DNA of 64,000 nucleotides from Azospirillum halopraeferens DSM 3675 (lineage in GTDB: Bacteria > Pseudomonadota > Alphaproteobacteria > Azospirillales > Azospirillaceae): the NCBI RefSeq assembly GCF_000429625.1, contig NZ_AUCF01000004.1, positions 186,001 through 250,000 on the forward strand. Direction: 5' to 3'. Shown here one piece after another: positions 37,710 to 46,667 of this stretch (within the stretch, counting starts at the first letter, position 1; each line of letters opens with the position of its first letter). Position numbers and translations under genes: made by a program. The notes beneath the pieces were generated by a model. That model had not been told where the DNA came from and did no database searches. It worked only from the letters and a program-made list of their open reading frames with translations.

Positions 37710-38237
37710 TCAGTTCCCCGCCGTACCTCCGCCCGTTGCGATGGCCAGTTCCAGCGGCGGCGGGTTGGCCAGGGTGCGGTAGACGACGCAATAGCGCTCG
37801 GTCAGCTTGGTCAGGGTGTCGATGCGCTCCTGCGGTTCGTCGGTGTCCAGGTCGAAGCGCAGGCGGATGGCGCGGAAGCCCACGGGGGCGTCCCTGGCCA
37901 CGCCGAGCGTGCCGCGGAAGTCCAGGTCGCCCTCGGCCGACACGGTGCCGCCGCGCAGGTCGAAGGCCAGCGCCGTGGCCACCGCCTTCAGGGTGACGCC
38001 GGCGCAGGCGACCAGCGCCTCCAGCAGCATGTCGCCGGAGCACGCCTGGGTGCCCGGCCCGCCCGTGGCGGGGTGCAGGCCGGCCTCCACCAGGGCGCGG
38101 CCGGTGTCCACCTTGCAGACGATGGCGGCGCCGTCCAGCTCCCCGCTGGCCTTCAGCGTCACCACCGCGGCGTCGGGGTTCTCCTTGTACTTGTCCTTCA
38201 GCGGCGCTTGCAGCGCGCGCAGGGCTTCGGCGTCCAT
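37710..38237 (-). CDS. OsmC family protein
   Basis: A 175-residue OsmC/Ohr-fold protein. The segments GPGTQACSGDMLLEALVACAGVTL and RYCVVYRTL carry the two Cys positions of the family, used to reduce organic peroxides. ATG 38237 has GAGGAG just upstream. It starts 20 bases after the ABC ATPase gene and looks like the last member of that importer operon. Some OsmC members linked to transporters have other roles, so a peroxidase function is not certain. Confidence 0.88.
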   Translation of the reverse strand: MDAEALRALQAPLKDKYKENPDAAVVTLKASGELDGAAIVCKVDTGRALVEAGLHPATGGPGTQACSGDMLLEALVACAGVTLKAVATALAFDLRGGTVSAEGDLDFRGTLGVARDAPVGFRAIRLRFDLDTDEPQERIDTLTKLTERYCVVYRTLANPPPLELAIATGGGTAGN

Positions 38238-38257
38238 TCCTCTCCTCACCTTTCTTT

Positions 38258-39031
38258 CTATATGGCGGCGGCCGGGAAAGCCTCGTCGCCGCTGTGGCGC
38301 TCCCGGAAGGACCGGCTCAGTTCGCCCAGCAGGCGGTGCTTCCAGTCCTCGAAGAGCGGGTCGGCGCGGTCGCGCGGGCGGGAGAGGGGCGGCGTGGCGA
38401 TGGTCTGCACCCGCCCCGGCCCCGGCTGCATGACGACGATCCGGTCGCAGAGCACCAGCGCCTCCTCGATGTCGTGGGTGACGAGGATCATCGTCGGCCG
38501 CTCGAACGACCACAGGTGCAGAAGGTGGTCCTGAAGGTCGTAGCGTGTCAACGCATCCAGCGCGCTGAACGGCTCGTCCAGCAGCATGACCGACGGGCGG
38601 CCGACCAGCGCGCGGGCCAGCGCGGCCCGCTGGGCCATGCCGCCGGACAACTGGCGCGGCCAGGCGCCGGCGAAGTCGATCAGGCCGACCCGGCGCAGCG
38701 CCTCCTCCGTGCGCGCCGCCTGCTCCGCCCGGGGCAGGTGGCGGATGCCGAAGGCGACGTTGTCGCGCACGCTCAGCCACGGCATCAGCCGCGGCTCCTG
38801 GAACACGAAGCCGATCTCCTCCCGCGGCGCGGTGACGGCCGTGCCGTTGAGGGTCACACGGCCCGTCGTGGCCGCCTCCAGCCCGGAAACGATGCGCAGC
38901 AGCGTGCTCTTGCCGCAGCCGGAGCCGCCGACGACGCCCAGGATCTCGCCGGGGCGCACCGTCAGGTCGATGCCGGTCAGGGCGAGGTGGCCGTTGGGGT
39001 AGCGCTTGGACAGGGACTCGATGGTCAGCAT
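38258..39031 (-). CDS. ABC importer ATPase, nitrate/sulfonate/taurine type
   Basis: A 257-residue ATP-binding subunit. Walker A is GGSGCGKSTLL, the Q-loop FVFQEPRLMPW (typical of the SsuB/TauB/NrtD group), the signature LSGGMAQRAALAR, Walker B VMLLDEPFSALD and the switch His VTHDIEEAL. It lies 4 bases after the permease gene, and pairs with that permease and the upstream binding protein. Confidence 0.95.
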   Translation of the reverse strand: MLTIESLSKRYPNGHLALTGIDLTVRPGEILGVVGGSGCGKSTLLRIVSGLEAATTGRVTLNGTAVTAPREEIGFVFQEPRLMPWLSVRDNVAFGIRHLPRAEQAARTEEALRRVGLIDFAGAWPRQLSGGMAQRAALARALVGRPSVMLLDEPFSALDALTRYDLQDHLLHLWSFERPTMILVTHDIEEALVLCDRIVVMQPGPGRVQTIATPPLSRPRDRADPLFEDWKHRLLGELSRSFRERHSGDEAFPAAAI

Positions 39032-39035
39032 GGCC

Positions 39036-39875
39036 TCATCCCTCCGGCCTGAAACCGTCCTGCCAGCGCAGGAGCGGGCGCGACGCGGCGGCGAGCAGCC
39101 CGTCGGTCAGCTTGCCCAGCACGGCGAAGGCGACGATGGCCGCCAGGATGATCTGCGGCTGGCCGGTCATCTGCCCGTCCACCAGCAGGAATCCCAGCCC
39201 CTCGCTGGCCCCCATGAACTCCGCCGCCACCACGAACATCCAGCCCAGCCCCAGGCCCGTGCGCAGGGCGATCAGATAGGCGGGCAGGGTGGCCGGCAGC
39301 AGCACCCGCCACACCAGTTGCGGCCCGGACAGGCGGAAGATGCGCCCGACCTCCACCAGCTTGCGGTCGACGCCCATGATGGCGCCGGACGTGGCGAGAT
39401 AGACGGGGAAGAAGACGCCGACCGCGATCAGGATCACCTTCGACGTCTCGAAGATGCCGAACCACAGGATGAACAGCGGCACCCAGGCGATGGACGGGAT
39501 GCTGCGCAGGGCCTGGAACGTGGGGTCGAGCAGGCGGCGCGCCGCGGTGAGATAGCCGGTCAGCGCCCCCAGCGCCGTGCCGGCCAGCACGCCGAACAGG
39601 AAGCCCGCCCCAACCCGCCACAGGGTGGCCAGGACGTGCACCAACAGGTCGCCCGATTGCGCCAGGTCCCACAGGGTGGCGAGGATGCGGCTCGGCGGCG
39701 GCATCAGCCGGCCCTGCGACCAGCCCAGGGCGACCGCCGCCTCCCAGCCCAGCGCCAGGACGGCGGGGACGATCAGCCCGACGAAGGCCGTCGGCACGGC
39801 GCCGGTCAGCCGGCCGCGCCGAACGGGCCGCTCCGCGATGTCCTGCGCGCCGCCGCCGGCGCTGATGATCGTCAC
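39036..39875 (-). CDS. ABC importer permease, nitrate/sulfonate/taurine type
   Basis: A 279-residue inner-membrane permease with about six helices. The EAA-like loop is in EVGRIFRLSGPQLVWRVLLPATLPAYLIALRTG (about residues 180-212). The family segment AEFMGASEGLGFLL is also present. GTG 39875 was chosen with a purine-rich GGGGGGACGG before it; the longer upstream frame is a shadow of the binding-protein gene. It belongs to the SsuC/TauC group. Fifteen bases separate it from the binding-protein gene. Confidence 0.92.
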   Translation of the reverse strand: MTIISAGGGAQDIAERPVRRGRLTGAVPTAFVGLIVPAVLALGWEAAVALGWSQGRLMPPPSRILATLWDLAQSGDLLVHVLATLWRVGAGFLFGVLAGTALGALTGYLTAARRLLDPTFQALRSIPSIAWVPLFILWFGIFETSKVILIAVGVFFPVYLATSGAIMGVDRKLVEVGRIFRLSGPQLVWRVLLPATLPAYLIALRTGLGLGWMFVVAAEFMGASEGLGFLLVDGQMTGQPQIILAAIVAFAVLGKLTDGLLAAASRPLLRWQDGFRPEG

Positions 39876-39889
39876 CGCCCGTCCCCCCC

Positions 39890-40885
39890 TTAACGCGCCG
39901 GGGCGCGGCTGAAGGACGGGTCGATCAGCGCCGCCGCGGCCCCCTTGACGTCGGCGTCGGCGGGCAGAACGCCGGCCTGCTGCAGGGCCAGACCGGCCTC
40001 GACGATGGTGCGCTCCTGCTCCGCGCCGATGGCGGCGTGGGTCAGATCGGTGCGCTCCAACTGGCGGGCGATCACCGGCTCCGGCTGGCGGGCGGCGGCG
40101 GCCAGGATGGCCTTCAGCTCGCCCGGGTTGGCCAGCGCGTGGGCGCGGGCGCGCTCGTACGCCGCCAGCACGCGGCCGACCAGCTCCGGATGCTCCGCCG
40201 CGAACGCCTCGCGCACGTTCAGGATGCCCCAGGTGTTGGCGCCGGCGTTGCGGTGGAACAGGGTGGCGCCCAGGTCCAGCTCCGCCTGCGCCATCATCGG
40301 GTCCAGCCCGGCCCAGGCGTCGACGTTGCCGTTCTCCAGGGCCAGCCGGCCGTCCTGGTGCTGGAGCAGCACCAGCTTGACGTCGCGGTCGCTCAGGCCC
40401 GCCTCGGCCAGGGCGCGGACCAGGAAGATGTGGGGATCGGTGCCGCGGGTGACCGCGATGCGCTTGCCCCGGAGGTCGGCCACCGAGGCGATGCCCGTGC
40501 CGGGGCGGGTGACCAGCGCCGTCCATTCCGGCTTGGAATAGACATAGACCGACTTGATCGGGTTGCCGTTGATGCGGGCGATCAGCGCCGCCGCACCGGC
40601 GGTGGAGCCGAAGTCGATGCCCCCGGCGTTGAGGAACTCCAGCGCCTTGTTCGACCCGAGGCTGAGCACCCATCGCACGGCGATGCCGTCCTTCTTCAGC
40701 TCCTCCTCCAGCCAGCCCTTCTCCTTCAGGACCAGCGAGACCGGGTTGTAATAGGCGTAGTCGAGGCGCACCTCGGACGGCGTGCCGGCGGCCAGGGCCG
40801 CACCCGGCAGCACGCCGGCGGCGGCGGCGATCCCGGAGGCGAGGGCGGCCGCAAGCAGGGCGCGGCGGGACAGGAGCAGGGGCAT
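39890..40885 (-). CDS. ABC importer substrate-binding protein, aliphatic sulfonate type
   Basis: A 331-residue periplasmic binding protein with a signal peptide that resembles a twin-arginine leader (SRRALLAAALASGIAAAAG). The mature region has YAYYNPVSLVLKEKGWLEE, GSTAGAAALIAR and LRGKRIAVTRGTDPHIFLVRAL, as in SsuA-type proteins. The likely substrate is an aliphatic sulfonate or related compound. No monooxygenase (SsuD or TauD) is nearby, so the substrate is not settled. ATG 40885 follows CGGAGG. A promoter lies about 170-200 bases upstream. Confidence 0.92.
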   Translation of the reverse strand: MPLLLSRRALLAAALASGIAAAAGVLPGAALAAGTPSEVRLDYAYYNPVSLVLKEKGWLEEELKKDGIAVRWVLSLGSNKALEFLNAGGIDFGSTAGAAALIARINGNPIKSVYVYSKPEWTALVTRPGTGIASVADLRGKRIAVTRGTDPHIFLVRALAEAGLSDRDVKLVLLQHQDGRLALENGNVDAWAGLDPMMAQAELDLGATLFHRNAGANTWGILNVREAFAAEHPELVGRVLAAYERARAHALANPGELKAILAAAARQPEPVIARQLERTDLTHAAIGAEQERTIVEAGLALQQAGVLPADADVKGAAAALIDPSFSRAPAR

Positions 40886-41056
40886 GATGACAAACCTCCG
40901 GCGGGGCCGGCCGCAACATCGGCGGCCGGTCGTATGTGGCGGGAGGCGGGGAAGGACTTCGCCCGCCGCAGCCCGGCGGCTGGGCGGACGCCCATCGCTT
41001 TAGCTGCATTTGTAGCGCGCCCGCAAGCTGTTTGCTCAAATCGGCGCGTGAAACCT

Positions 41057-41085
41057 CTTCTAATCACATTGTAGAATTCCGTCAA
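41057..41085 (-). promoter_or_regulatory. Promoter candidate for the sulfonate-type importer
   Basis: On the minus strand, TTGACG (41085-41080), 17 bases and TAGAAG (41062-41057), within the only AT-rich stretch of the 288-base gap (about 41010-41120). Confidence 0.5.
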
Positions 41086-41173
41086 CGCGAAAATGTATAA
41101 CTGAAACAATCTGTAAATTCTTGGCCGGTGCGGGGCGCGGGCAGGGCAGGGCTGGGAGGGGTCCGGGGCGCCG

Positions 41174-41548
41174 TCAGTCGAACAGACCGCGCTCCGCCGC
41201 CGGCTTCAGGTTCGGCGGCGGGCTGGCGAGCGCGGTCTGGCCGTTGCGGAAGGGGTCGGGGATGTGGTGGCAGTCCACATCCGCCAGCGTGCGGTAGCAA
41301 TAGACCTGCGAGCGGTCGACCACCATCGGCCGGTGGCAGTACCGCCCGTGCTCCTGCAAGCCGATGAAGGAACAGTCCATGCCGGTCAGGGTGGACGCGG
41401 CGTGGTCGACCAGCGTCTTCTTGGTGGAGGTCAGCGACACGGCGCTGGCCGCGGCCGTTCCCGCCACCACCACCGGCGGCACGGATTCGCACGCCGCCAG
41501 CAGCGGCAGCAACAGGCCGATCCGGGCGAAACGGCGAAGCGGTGCCAT
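41174..41548 (-). CDS. Putative lipoprotein, unknown function
   Basis: A 124-residue protein with a lipoprotein signal: a hydrophobic run then LLPLLAAC, with the modified Cys at about residue 20. The mature part has several further Cys residues (MDCSF, RYCHRP, YCYRTLADVDCHH) and a Cys/His arrangement that could form disulfides or bind metal. ATG 41548 has GGAGG 5 bases upstream. Similar short lipoproteins occur widely in alphaproteobacteria without known function. It is a single gene, probably with its own promoter. Confidence 0.75.
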   Translation of the reverse strand: MAPLRRFARIGLLLPLLAACESVPPVVVAGTAAASAVSLTSTKKTLVDHAASTLTGMDCSFIGLQEHGRYCHRPMVVDRSQVYCYRTLADVDCHHIPDPFRNGQTALASPPPNLKPAAERGLFD

Positions 41549-41619
41549 GGGGCCTCCATCACGGGCGGGACGGTCGCCCCTCATTGCAGGCGGGGCCGGT
41601 TAACATCGGATGAATGTGG

Positions 41620-41895
41620 TCAGCGCAGCAGCGTGCAGGTGCGCGAGCGGCACTGCACGAGGACGAACGCCTCCTTGTCTTCCGAGCAGTTCACCTTGAA
41701 CACGGTTTCCGACTGGCGGCCGACGGCGTAGCGCAGCACCTCCACCTTGGTGGGCGTGCAGTTGCCGCCGCGGGCGGCCTCCTTGGCCTCCGCCTGGGCG
41801 GCGGAGACGCTGGCCGCAACCGCCGGCAGGGCGGCGGCGAGGGCGAGCGGCGGGAGCAGGAGGAGCAGCGACAGGACACGGGGCATGACGGCCAT
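41620..41895 (-). CDS. Small exported protein, unknown function
   Basis: A 91-residue protein with a clear signal peptide (PRVLSLLLLLPPLALAAALP, then AVAA). The mature 60 residues contain three Cys (NCTPTKVEVL, KVNCSEDKEAF, QCRSRTCTLL) that could form disulfides. I do not recognise the family. The start is either ATG 41895 or ATG 41886; neither has a strong ribosome site. Confidence 0.65.
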   Translation of the reverse strand: MAVMPRVLSLLLLLPPLALAAALPAVAASVSAAQAEAKEAARGGNCTPTKVEVLRYAVGRQSETVFKVNCSEDKEAFVLVQCRSRTCTLLR

Positions 41896-42021
41896 CGGCG
41901 GCGGGGTGCGGGAAGACACCAAGGGGGACCGGCCGCAGTATGGCACGGCGGGCGTGGCCGGTCACCGCCGCGGGCGCGCGAGGGGTGGGACAAACGGCGA
42001 AACGGCCCGGGCCGGAACGGG

Positions 42022-42399
42022 TCACCGCAGGGTGTAGAGGTAGGCGGCGATGTGCTCCGCCTCCTGCATGGAGATCCCCATGGCGGGCATGCCCGTCTGC
42101 GGGGCGAAGGACGGCGGGTCCATGATCCAGCGCACCAGCGTGTCCGGCTGGTTGGCGACGATCCCGGCGATCAGGGAGCGGTGGGCGAACCGGTCCAGCG
42201 GCGGGCCGACGACGCCGCGCGGACCGGGCACCCCCGGCACGGTGTGGCAGGTCAGACAGCCGTAGGAGCGGATCAGCGCCGCCCCCCGGTCCGGGTCGGC
42301 GCCGGCGATGCGCTGCTGCACCGGCGTCTCCCGGTCGCAGGCGGCCAGCGCCAGCACGAGCAGGGCGGATAGGACGCGGAGCACGGGTGGCGCCTCCAT
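42022..42399 (-). CDS. Lipid-anchored class I cytochrome c
   Basis: A 125-residue monohaem cytochrome. A lipoprotein signal ends in LALAAC (anchor Cys at about residue 21). The haem site is CLTCH, and the distal Met ligand is probably in TGMPAMGIS. The protein would be attached to the periplasmic face of a membrane and carry electrons. ATG 42399 is assumed; ATG 42414 is possible. No oxidoreductase partner is adjacent, and it may or may not belong with the ureide genes just upstream. Confidence 0.85.
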   Translation of the reverse strand: MEAPPVLRVLSALLVLALAACDRETPVQQRIAGADPDRGAALIRSYGCLTCHTVPGVPGPRGVVGPPLDRFAHRSLIAGIVANQPDTLVRWIMDPPSFAPQTGMPAMGISMQEAEHIAAYLYTLR

Positions 42400-42454
42400 C
42401 GGGCGTGGGACCATGCCCCGGCAACGCTCCCGCACCCGCCCTGTTCCCGGACCC

Positions 42455-42799
42455 TCAGACGAACCGAACCGGCCGCTCCCAGACGATCAGCACCAGGCAG
42501 CCTTCGGGGCTGGACACCGTGTGGCCGGTGCCCGGCGGGTTGACCACGAAGCTGCCGGCGGGGTAGCGGCCGCGGGCGTCCTCCTGGCTGCCTTCCAGCA
42601 CCAGGATGTGCTCGTACCCGTCGTGGACGTGGTGGGGTGCGGCGGCGCCGGGATCGTAGCGCAGGAAGGCGGCGGCCGGGCCGCCGGCGCCGGTGCGGTA
42701 GATCCAGCTCACCGCGATGCCCTCGCGGAACGGCTCCCACACCAGGGGCGGCAGGTCGCCGGGCAGCAGGGACAGGACGGGAAGCGCGGCGTCGGGCAT
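42455..42799 (-). CDS. Cupin domain protein (ChrR-like)
   Basis: A 114-residue single-domain cupin. The metal-binding motifs are APHHVHDGYEHILVLEG and, in the second half, NPPGTGHTV. It resembles the cupin part of ChrR-type proteins. It overlaps the upstream cysteine hydrolase by a single base, so it is probably part of the ureide operon, with unknown role. Confidence 0.85.
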   Translation of the reverse strand: MPDAALPVLSLLPGDLPPLVWEPFREGIAVSWIYRTGAGGPAAAFLRYDPGAAAPHHVHDGYEHILVLEGSQEDARGRYPAGSFVVNPPGTGHTVSSPEGCLVLIVWERPVRFV

Positions 42800-43467
42800 C
42801 AGGCGGACTCCAGGGCGGCGAGAACGGCGGCGGACGGCGCCGTCCAGCCGACGATGGCGCCCTGGGCGCGGATCATCGCCAGGGTGGCGGCCTTGAACGC
42901 GGGGACGTAGCTCTCGGTCGCGTCCTCGGCCAGCAGGCAGTCGAAGCCGCGGTCGTTGGCCTCGCGCATGGTCGTCTGGACGCAGACCTCGGTGGTGACG
43001 CCGGCGAACACCAGGTGGGTGACGCCCAGCCGGGCCAGGATGTCCGACAGGCCGGTGGCGTGGAAGGCGCCCTTGCCGGGCTTGTCGATGACCGTCTCGC
43101 CGGGCAGCGGCGCCAGTTCGGGGATGATGGCGCTGCCGGGCTCGCCGGCCACCAGGATGCGGCCCATCGGTCCGGGGTCGCCGATGCGCAGGGCGGGCGT
43201 CCCGCGCCGGCGCTTGGCCGGCGGGCAGTCGGACAGGTCGGGGCGGTGGGCCTCGCGGGTGTGGATGATCGGCAGGCCGCGGGCGCGGAAGCCGTCCAGC
43301 AGGGCGCGCGCCGGCGCCACCGCCGGGGCGAGGAGCGCCACGTCGTTGCCCAGCGCCGCGCCGAAGCCGCCGGGCTCCAGGAAGTCGCGCTGCATGTCGA
43401 TGACCACCAGCGCCACCCCGGCCATGGGGAAGGCGTAGTCGAAGGGAAGGGCGGCGACGGTGGGCAA
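42799..43467 (-). CDS. Isochorismatase-like cysteine hydrolase, BiuH paralogue (possible triuret hydrolase)
   Basis: A 222-residue cysteine hydrolase. The triad is Asp24 (VVIDMQRDF), Lys129 (IDKPGKGAF) and Cys162 ([20 protein letters not shown]). It is clearly related to the biuret hydrolase two genes upstream, but lacks the CGKGGYVD segment after the Asp. A triuret hydrolase (TrtA) encoded next to biuH has been described in Herbaspirillum. That makes triuret a reasonable guess; biuret or another ureide is also possible. It starts 13 bases after the ABC ATPase gene. Confidence 0.75.
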   Translation of the reverse strand: MPTVAALPFDYAFPMAGVALVVIDMQRDFLEPGGFGAALGNDVALLAPAVAPARALLDGFRARGLPIIHTREAHRPDLSDCPPAKRRRGTPALRIGDPGPMGRILVAGEPGSAIIPELAPLPGETVIDKPGKGAFHATGLSDILARLGVTHLVFAGVTTEVCVQTTMREANDRGFDCLLAEDATESYVPAFKAATLAMIRAQGAIVGWTAPSAAVLAALESA

Positions 43468-43479
43468 GGGCGGGTCTCC

Positions 43480-45021
43480 TCAGTGGCCGGCCATGCAGCG
43501 GCCGATGGTGGTGAGGTCGGCGGCGGCCGTGGCGGTTTCGTGGACGATGGCGCCGCGGAACATCACCACCAGGCGGTCCGACAGCTCCAGCAGTTCGTCC
43601 AGGTCCTCGCTGACCAGCAGCACCGCGGTGCCGCGGTTGCGCGCGTCCACGATCTGCGCGTGGATGTCCGCCACCGCCGCGAAGTCCAGGCCGAACACCG
43701 GGTTGGCGGCGACCAGCACGTCCACCTCGCCCGACAGCTCCCGCGCCAGCACGGCGCGCTGCACGTTGCCGCCGGACAGGGTGGCTATGGGCGCGTCGGG
43801 CGACGTCGTCTTAACGCGGTAGCGGGCGATCAGCGCCTCCGCCGCCCGGCGCATGGCGCCGCGCTTCAGCCACCAGCCGCCGGCGGCGAAGGGCGGCCGG
43901 TCGAACACCCGGAACGCCATGTTCTCGGCCACGCTCATGCCGGGCACGCAGGCGGAGCGCAACGGCTCCTCCGGCAGGCAGAACACGCGGTGGCGGCGCG
44001 CCTCGGCGCGGGTGGCGCCGTAGGGCTGGCCGTTCACCCGCACGGTGCCGGCCACGGCCGGGCGCTGGCCGGCCAGCACCTGCACCAGCTCCACCTGGCC
44101 GTTGCCGGACACGCCGGCCACCCCGACGATCTCGCCGGCGCGCACCTGAAGGTCGAGGCCGCGCACCGCGGGCATGCCGGTGTCGTCGTCCGCCCGCAGC
44201 CCCTCCACCGCCAGGCGCACCGCACCGGCCGGTGCCGCGGCGCGAGGCGCCGGGGCGGCCACCGCGGCCTCCCCCACCATCAGGCGGGCGAGGCTGTCGG
44301 GGGTGTGGCCGCTGACCGGGCCGGACCCCACGGCCCGGCCGCGGCGCAGCACCGTCACCTCGTCGGCGAAGGCCATGACCTCGCGGAACTTGTGGGTGAT
44401 GATCAGCACCGTCAGCCGGCCGTCCAGCGCCATGGCGCGGATCAGCCCGAGGATCTCGTCGGCCTCGGCCGGGGTGAGGACGGAGGTCGGCTCGTCCAGG
44501 ATCAGGAAGCGTGCCTTCAGGTAGAGCTGCTTGACGATCTCCGCCTTCTGCCGGTCGCCCGCCGCCAGCGCCGCCACGGGCGAATCCACGGGGATGCGGA
44601 AGGGCATGGTGTCCAGGAAGGCCGCCAGGTCCCGCCGCTCCTTCGCCCAGTCGATGACCGCCGGCACGTCGGCCCGCGCCATCACCAGGTTCTCCAGCAC
44701 CGTCATGCGCGGCACCAGGGTGAAGTGCTGGTAGACCATCCCCAGCCCGTGGCGCTGGGCGGTGCGGGGGTTGTCGATCTCCACCTCGCGGTCGCCGATG
44801 ACGATGCTGCCCTCGTCCGGCCGGTGGAATCCCATGATGCACTTGACCAGCGTGCTCTTGCCGGCGCCGTTCTCGCCCAGCAGGGCGTGCACGGTGGCCG
44901 GCCGGATGCGCACGCTGACGCCGTCCAGGGCGGTGAAGCCGCCGAAGCGCTTCGTCATGGCGATCGCCTCGACGCCGGGAGCCGTCACCTCGGGCGGCAC
45001 CACGCGGGTCAGCACGTTCAT
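43480..45021 (-). CDS. ABC importer ATPase, BMP/nucleoside type (duplicated)
   Basis: A 513-residue double ATPase as used by RbsA- and BMP-type importers. The first half has Walker [11 protein letters not shown]-loop VYQHFTL, signature-like [16 protein letters not shown] and Walker [13 protein letters not shown]. The second half is weaker ([36 protein letters not shown]), as is normal for this class. ATG 45021 overlaps the biuH stop (ATGA). It would energise the two permeases for ureide uptake. Confidence 0.93.
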   Translation of the reverse strand: MNVLTRVVPPEVTAPGVEAIAMTKRFGGFTALDGVSVRIRPATVHALLGENGAGKSTLVKCIMGFHRPDEGSIVIGDREVEIDNPRTAQRHGLGMVYQHFTLVPRMTVLENLVMARADVPAVIDWAKERRDLAAFLDTMPFRIPVDSPVAALAAGDRQKAEIVKQLYLKARFLILDEPTSVLTPAEADEILGLIRAMALDGRLTVLIITHKFREVMAFADEVTVLRRGRAVGSGPVSGHTPDSLARLMVGEAAVAAPAPRAAAPAGAVRLAVEGLRADDDTGMPAVRGLDLQVRAGEIVGVAGVSGNGQVELVQVLAGQRPAVAGTVRVNGQPYGATRAEARRHRVFCLPEEPLRSACVPGMSVAENMAFRVFDRPPFAAGGWWLKRGAMRRAAEALIARYRVKTTSPDAPIATLSGGNVQRAVLARELSGEVDVLVAANPVFGLDFAAVADIHAQIVDARNRGTAVLLVSEDLDELLELSDRLVVMFRGAIVHETATAAADLTTIGRCMAGH

Positions 45022-45701
45022 GGCAGGTGCCCGGTGAAGGCGGCGGAATCGCTGACCGACCCGAACACCCCGCCCTGCATCTTCACCATCGCCACCGCGG
45101 CGGCGTGGTTGCCGGGGTCGGTGGCGCCGCAGCAATCCTCCAGCAGCAGGCATTCGAAGCCGCGGTCGTTGGCTTCTCGCATGGTGGTGTGGACGCAGAC
45201 GTCGGTGGTGATGCCGGTCAGCACGATGTTGCGGATGCCGCGGGTGTTGAGGATCAGCTCCAGGTCGGTGGCGCAGAAGCTGCCCTTGCCGGGCTTGTCG
45301 ATGACGGGCTCGCCGGGCAGGGGGGCCAGTTCGGGGATGATCTCCCACCCCGGCTCGCCGCGCACCAGGATGCGCCCGCACGGGCCGGGGTCGCCGATGC
45401 CGGCGCCGATGCGGCGGGAGCGCCAGCGCTTGTTGGCCGGCAGGTCCGACAGGTCGGGCCGGTGCCCTTCGCGGGTGTGCAGCACGTGATAGCCCTTGGC
45501 CCGCATGGCCGCCAGCACCCGCCGGATCGGCTCGATGGGGGCGCGGGTCAGCTCCAGGTCGTAGCCCATGCAGTCCACGTAACCGCCCTTGCCGCAGAAG
45601 TCGGTCTGCATGTCGATGACGATCAGCGCCGTGTTGTCCGGCCGCAGGTCGCCGTTGTAGGGCCAGGGGTAGGGGTCGGCGGGGATGAAGCGCTCGGTCA
45701 T
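45018..45701 (-). CDS. biuH: Biuret hydrolase (biuret amidohydrolase)
   Basis: A 227-residue cysteine hydrolase of the isochorismatase-like fold that converts biuret to allophanate and ammonia. From memory, the Rhizobium leguminosarum enzyme has Asp36, Lys142, Cys175 and gating Gln215. The equivalents here, at constant offset 6, are Asp30 (VIDMQTDF), Lys136 (DKPGKG), Cys169 (TTDVCVHTT) and Gln209 (MQGGVFG). Segments [18 protein letters not shown] and CGKGGYVD also match that enzyme. It lies inside the importer operon, between permease and ATPase genes, and the cluster includes allophanate hydrolase. Confidence 0.88.
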   Translation of the reverse strand: MTERFIPADPYPWPYNGDLRPDNTALIVIDMQTDFCGKGGYVDCMGYDLELTRAPIEPIRRVLAAMRAKGYHVLHTREGHRPDLSDLPANKRWRSRRIGAGIGDPGPCGRILVRGEPGWEIIPELAPLPGEPVIDKPGKGSFCATDLELILNTRGIRNIVLTGITTDVCVHTTMREANDRGFECLLLEDCCGATDPGNHAAAVAMVKMQGGVFGSVSDSAAFTGHLP

Positions 45702-45737
45702 GCCGGAAACTCCCTTCCGTTGCGTCGTCGGTGGCGG

Positions 45738-46664
45738 TCAGCGGGTGACGCTCAGCTCCGCCGGCGCGCCGGCCAGGCGGTGGCGCGAGGAGGAGGTCGC
45801 GATCATGATGGCGAGCGTCAGGATGTACGGGGCGGCGTTCAGCAGGTAATAGCCCTGGGTCACGCCCACCGATTGCAGCGCCGGCCCCAGCGCCCCGGCG
45901 CCGCCGAACAGCAGGGCGGCGTAGAAGCACAGCATCGGATCCCAGCGGGCGAAGATGACCAGGGCCACGGCGGTGATGCCCTGGCCGCTGGACAGCCCTT
46001 CGTTCCAGCTTCCGGGATAGTAGAGCGACAGGAACGAGCCGCCGACCCCCGCCAGGAAGCCGCCGGTCGCCGTCGCCGCCATGCGCACGGCGTTGACCGG
46101 GTAGCCCATGGCGCGGGCCGCCTCGGCGCTTTCGCCGACGATGCGCACCACCATGCCCCAGCGGGTGCAGCGCAACGCCCACACCAGCAGCGGCGCCAGC
46201 AGCAGCCCCGCCAGGAACAGGGCGTTGATGCGCAGGGCCGACTGCACCTGCGGCACGTCGCTCCACCAGCCCAGCGCCAGCGAGGGCAACTGCGGCGCCT
46301 GCGGCTGGATGAAGGGTTTGCCCAGGAAGAAGGCAAGGCCGGTGCCCAGCAGCATCAGCGCGATGCCCACGGCGATGTCGTTCACCCGCTCCAGCGAGCA
46401 GATGGCGGCGTGCAGCACCCCGAAGACGGTGCCCGCGAGACCGGCGACCAGCACGCCGGCCCACGGGTTGCCGGTGCCGTAGGCGACGGCGTAGCCGCTC
46501 ATGGCGCCCATCACCAGCGTGCCTTCCAGGCCCAGATTGATGCGCCCGCTCTTTTCCGTCAGGCATTCGCCCAGGCTGACGAACAGGAAGGGCGTCGACA
46601 CCCGGATGGCCCCGGCGAGCACCGCCAGCGGCACCCCCCACCAGCCCAGACCTCCATCATCCAT
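45738..46664 (-). CDS. ABC importer permease, BMP/nucleoside type (second)
   Basis: A 308-residue inner-membrane permease of the BPD_transp_2 family with eight or nine helices. Segments LTEKSGRINLGLEGTLVMGA and NDIAVGIALMLLGTGLAFF are typical of the smaller permease of BMP-type systems. It starts 3 bases after the other permease gene, and together they form a heterodimeric channel. Confidence 0.92.
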   Translation of the reverse strand: MDDGGLGWWGVPLAVLAGAIRVSTPFLFVSLGECLTEKSGRINLGLEGTLVMGAMSGYAVAYGTGNPWAGVLVAGLAGTVFGVLHAAICSLERVNDIAVGIALMLLGTGLAFFLGKPFIQPQAPQLPSLALGWWSDVPQVQSALRINALFLAGLLLAPLLVWALRCTRWGMVVRIVGESAEAARAMGYPVNAVRMAATATGGFLAGVGGSFLSLYYPGSWNEGLSSGQGITAVALVIFARWDPMLCFYAALLFGGAGALGPALQSVGVTQGYYLLNAAPYILTLAIMIATSSSRHRLAGAPAELSVTR

Positions 46665-46667
46665 GAC

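Noticed and set aside
42022-42399. Cytochrome c as an electron partner of the IorAB hydroxylase
   Set aside because: It lies about 33 kb away in a different unit, so there is no positional support.
43480-46641. Apparent giant fusion of ABC ATPase, hydrolase and permease
   Set aside because: The frame is continuous only because of high GC. The real genes biuH and the permease lie in other frames, and the ATPase starts at 45021 with homology from its first residues.
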